DNA of 64,000 nucleotides from Astragalus membranaceus (Eukaryota > Streptophyta > Magnoliopsida > Fabales > Fabaceae): positions 112,192,442 to 112,256,441 of the forward strand of contig CM076846.1 of the NCBI GenBank assembly GCA_039519185.1, in the 5' to 3' direction. Position 1 is the first letter of the stretch. Each line of letters starts with the position of its first letter. This document shows, piece by piece, positions 61,320 to 64,000 of this stretch. A model generated the notes under the pieces. That model saw only the letters and a list, made by a program, of their open reading frames with translations. It was not told the DNA's origin and searched no databases. A program made the translations under genes and the position numbers.

Positions 61320-62350
61320 ACGGGTACAGGTTGGGACATAATCGAAAAACGTGGAACAAGCATAAAGTATTGATGCTCTAGCAAGAGTATGAGCAACAAC
61401 ATTGGCTTGTCTCCTAGCAAAACTAAACCTATAGTTTTGAAAAGTAGATAACATTGATCTGCAAGACTTAATAATAGATCCTACTTCAGTAGTAATGAGA
61501 TGTTTTCTGTTGATACCGTTAACAACTGGTAAACAATCCAGTTCAATGGTTACTCGTTGGACTCCGCGCTCATTAAGTCACTTAATAGCTTTCACCGCTT
61601 CAGTTGCCTCTACTTCTTGAGGGGTTGGAACACTGCCAAATGTCATGGTCTTCGTCGCAACGAACTCGCCTCTATCATCACGCACACACATGCCCATGCC
61701 ATACACCCTCCGGGCCTCAAAAATAGCCGCATCAACATTACATTTTAGCTCCCCTTGTGCCGACTTCACCCACGCTAATTGATGAGGAGCGCTCCGCATA
61801 ACCAGCCTCGCGCCTCGAAGAAGACGAACAGACTCCCAATCATGCAAAACGTCCATGGCAATTCGGCCCGAGACACCCACTAGACGATCTAGACGCTCCC
61901 AGACACGCTCATTATGCCGCTTCCAAATACACCAGAAGATCAAAGTTGTAGCTTTCGCTCGCGGGACGCTACCACAATTGAGAAGAGAGAAAAACACCTC
62001 ACCAAAATCCCCACCTCCCTGCATCTTCTCCCGGACCACCTGTAGGAGACCAGCATGTCTCCATACTTCCTCAACCCGTCGACAACCAAAAAACACATGA
62101 GACTCGTCTTCATCCTGTTCCGTGCATTAGGGGAAAATCTGGGGACATAGTACACGACGAGATTGGAGATTGCACCTAGTCGGTAGACAACCACGCCCCA
62201 CCTGCCAAAGCAAGAGCTTCACCTTTTGAGGAATGCGAAGCCTCCATATACTCATCCAATCACCAGCTTTCCTCAAAAGTGTATTATTAATAATGTTCTC
62301 CATGATCATATAATAGGCAGATCAGACCGAGTATGATCCATTGTTGAGTC
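61320..62350 (-). pseudogene. LINE 3' end: zinc-binding RT tail and RNase H, truncated
   Basis: The minus strand holds the C-terminal part of a plant non-LTR retrotransposon ORF2. First the zf-RVT region: NGSYSV-stop-SAYYMIMENI, WRLRIPQKVKLLLWQVGRGC and LPTRCNLQSRRVLCP, then HVFFGCRRVEEVWRHAGLLQ. Then an RNase H domain: LKCNVDAAIFEA (first Asp), TPQEVEATEAVKAIK with the Glu, IELDCLPVVNGI (next Asp) and RRQANVVAHTLARAS. Stops replace residues in SV-stop-SAYY and AIK-stop-LNERG (TGA where Arg and Trp are usual), and the zf-RVT part changes frame near 62130. The reverse transcriptase core is absent, fitting a 5'-truncated, dead insertion. The 3' tail and target duplication could not be found. 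Confidence 0.88.
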
Positions 62351-62873
62351 ATTATTATATGATGATTTTCATTCAGTTTGCAACCAAAATGTCGGTGGTT
62401 TATTGTTTGATTCAGCCAATTGCTAAGGGTTTTAGCATAATTTTTGTTTTTTGTAATAAGTGTGGAGCTGTAACAAAATGTATGAAAAACCTTCAATTTG
62501 ATGTGGCGTTTACTAGCGAACCAGACACTTGCCTAGTGACGAAACGGAGAAAAGAAGAAAGGAAAAAGATCATACAGCATTCGCACCAAGCAGCCAGAAC
62601 GATCGCGCCACGACCAAACTTTCTGGAGAAAGTCGCGACGCGACCAGGCACCATCGCGACGCGATGCGTGGCCGAAACTTTGGTTAAAATATCAGTTTTG
62701 CGTTTTCTGAATTCTCTCTTCGGCTTGGGAACGATTCTAGGGTTTGGAACAGCAGCTGGAGGTGATTTTGGAGCCTTCCCAACACCTTGGGAACAAGGGT
62801 TTTGAGGTTCTCATGGATCCATCTCTATGTAATCTTCTTCTACTCTTTAATCTTATCCCTTTTATGCCATGTA
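62351..62873 (+). other. Unidentified repeat-like stretch
   Basis: A plus frame (62341-62805, including KCGAVTKCMKNLQFDVAFTS) is open but does not look like any family I know. CGCGACGCGACC and CATCGCGACGCGATGCG motifs near 62635-62670 are of the kind seen in legume LTR elements. No boundaries, splice sites or partner LTR were seen. Probably non-coding. Confidence 0.3.
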
Positions 62874-62876
62874 ATT

Positions 62877-64000
62877 CACTACAAGAAAAACCTGTTTTAG
62901 CTACCAACATTTGCGACGGAGCTTAATCCGTCAGTAATTTGCCACGGATTTGCGACGGCCTGTATAAAAAATAAGAGGCGCGAAATTTCCCGCTGGAGTT
63001 TGCCACGGATTTTGAAAACGGTCGCAATTTGCGACGGAGATCCCGTCACAAGCCCGTGGCAAATGATCTTCACTTAAACACTAAATACGCGTTGATGAGT
63101 TTCGTTCTTCTTTCTATTTCTTTCTCAGACTCCCTCTCCCTCTTGAACTTCCCTTGCTGCCCCCCTCCCTCTCCCTCTTGAACTTCCCTCACCACACGCA
63201 GCGCATCACCACACCAACTCCATCTCCATCTCCACAACCATCTTCTTTTTTTGGTGAGAAATCTCCACAACCATCTTCGTTCCCTTCACCTCCAACTAGT
63301 GGCACGACATCGACGACTCTCCGGCGTGGCAGGACCGCATCTTCTACACCCTCGCCGTCTTCTTTGGGGGTCGTATCCACCATAGCTATGGTACCTTCCC
63401 TCTCTTTTTCTTTGGCCGAGACGCAGAGAGACATAGAGCAAAAACAAAACACAGGGAGTCAAAAACGAAATCGCAGAGAAGAAAGCAGCCACCATTATGC
63501 AGCTGGAGGAGGAGTTTGTTGCGAATCGGGAACGATTCAAACCTCTAGAGAAGGCCGAAGAGGATAGATCTAAGGTCGATGATTTTAGGGGTTCTCCTAT
63601 GAGTGTTGGTAACCACGCTATTGTTTCGTCTTCGGTGGGATCTGAGTATTTTGTTGGTATATTGTCTTTTGTTGATTAGGATCAGTTGGAACCTGGATGC
63701 GCTATTTTGATGCATAATAAGGTAGGGTTTTGCTCATTGTTTTTTAATTATCCTGATTATTTTTATTGATTTAGTGATTTGATTAATTGATTGAATACTG
63801 GATGATTGTGATGAATTTTGGGACTAGGGTTAGTGAGTAAAAAACTGTAATTTTTGTGTTGAGGTTGAAGTGATGATGGGGAGTGATGATTTCGTCTCTT
63901 GGTTGCAATTTTGTGATTTTAAATTGAATTTGTGGAGGTTAAAGACTTTATGTTTAGTGCAATCAATCCGTGTCTTTAACTTACAATATTTGCATATATT
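62877..64000 (+). mobile_element. Left end of a CACTA element carrying a host gene piece
   Basis: Begins CACTACAAGAAAAACCTG at 62877, preceded by ATT as the possible target triplet. The next 180 bases carry TTGCGACGGA, TTTGCCACGGATTT and CCGTGGC repeats in both orientations, the subterminal layout of CACTA elements. No right terminus is seen before the window ends, so the element is at least 1.1 kb. It includes a Pro/Ser-rich pyrimidine stretch (63120-63420) and a fragment of a proteasome gene (63497-63721). The element type is clear; the right boundary is unknown. Confidence 0.7.
63497..63721 (+). pseudogene. Captured fragment of 26S proteasome ATPase gene RPT2
   Basis: The frame reads LEEEFVANRERFKPLE, KAEEDRSKVDDFRGSPMSVG, HAIVSSSVGSEYFVGILSFV, stop, DQLEPGCAILMHNK. 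This is the N-terminal part (coiled-coil and OB region) of RPT2, the regulatory subunit 4 ATPase of the 26S proteasome. Compared with the family there is one residue fewer in the KPLEKAEE stretch, a gap of about eight residues between MSVGN and HAIVS, and a stop (TAG) in place of Lys in FVDKDQLEPG. After HNK comes GTAGGG and AT-rich sequence like an intron, so the piece was probably taken as genomic DNA, not as cDNA. The AAA ATPase domain is not in the window. It cannot make RPT2. Confidence 0.85.

Noticed and set aside
62341..62805. 154-residue plus-strand frame as a new gene
   Set aside because: No family resemblance, no splice or promoter context, and it overlaps the edge of a LINE and repeat-like CGCGACGCGA motifs.
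63154..63567. 137-residue Pro/Ser/Thr-rich frame
   Set aside because: It lies in a pyrimidine-rich stretch like a 5' leader and runs out of frame over the RPT2 fragment.

Overview
The window is plant nuclear DNA: AT-rich, intron-containing, and dense in nested transposons. The gene content and transposon types (CACTA, hAT, PIF/Harbinger, LINE with DUF4283 ORF1, tRNA-type SINEs, legume-like MITEs) suggest a dicot, probably a legume; that placement is an inference. Only one ordinary host gene is intact. It is a 9-exon minus-strand gene for a D-aminoacyl-tRNA deacylase of the GEK1/DTD2 family, and it is present twice (32983-37680 and 55233-59930).

The dominant feature is a near-perfect tandem repeat. 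Bases 7128-38860 (31,733 bp) recur directly as 38861-61110. The second copy carries a 500-N gap (41125-41624) exactly where about 9,977 bp of the first copy (9392-19368) would lie. The junction shares only 3 bp (ATG) with both parents. I noticed two substitutions and a handful of indels, four of them in homopolymer or dinucleotide tracts, so this is either a very recent duplication or an assembly/haplotype artefact.

Layout. 1-10740: a decayed tandem array of a minus-strand, gene-derived repeat that I cannot identify, with one solo LTR. 10741-13637: LTR-like, SINE and retroelement remnants. 13638-18256: a hAT element with a broken BED-finger transposase, carrying a nested CACTA element. 18642-21783: a hAT MITE and a dead LINE ORF1 (DUF4283) split by another CACTA element. 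21784-23270: nothing recognised apart from a SINE and a G tract. 23271-28440: more array units. 28473-32239: a PIF/Harbinger element with a nearly intact DDE transposase. 32983-37680: GEK1. 37735-38830: a foldback structure containing a hAT MITE. 38861-61110: copy 2 of all this, minus the gap. 61111-64000: unique sequence with a LINE RNase H fragment and the left end of a CACTA element that appears to have captured a piece of the 26S proteasome gene RPT2.

The genes do not form a pathway. The biological story is one housekeeping proofreading enzyme inside a duplicated, transposon-riddled block. I saw no CRISPR array, rRNA gene or functional tRNA gene. No wholly new system is evident. The strongest leads are the duplication (GEK1 dosage), the RPT2 capture and the unidentified gene-derived array.
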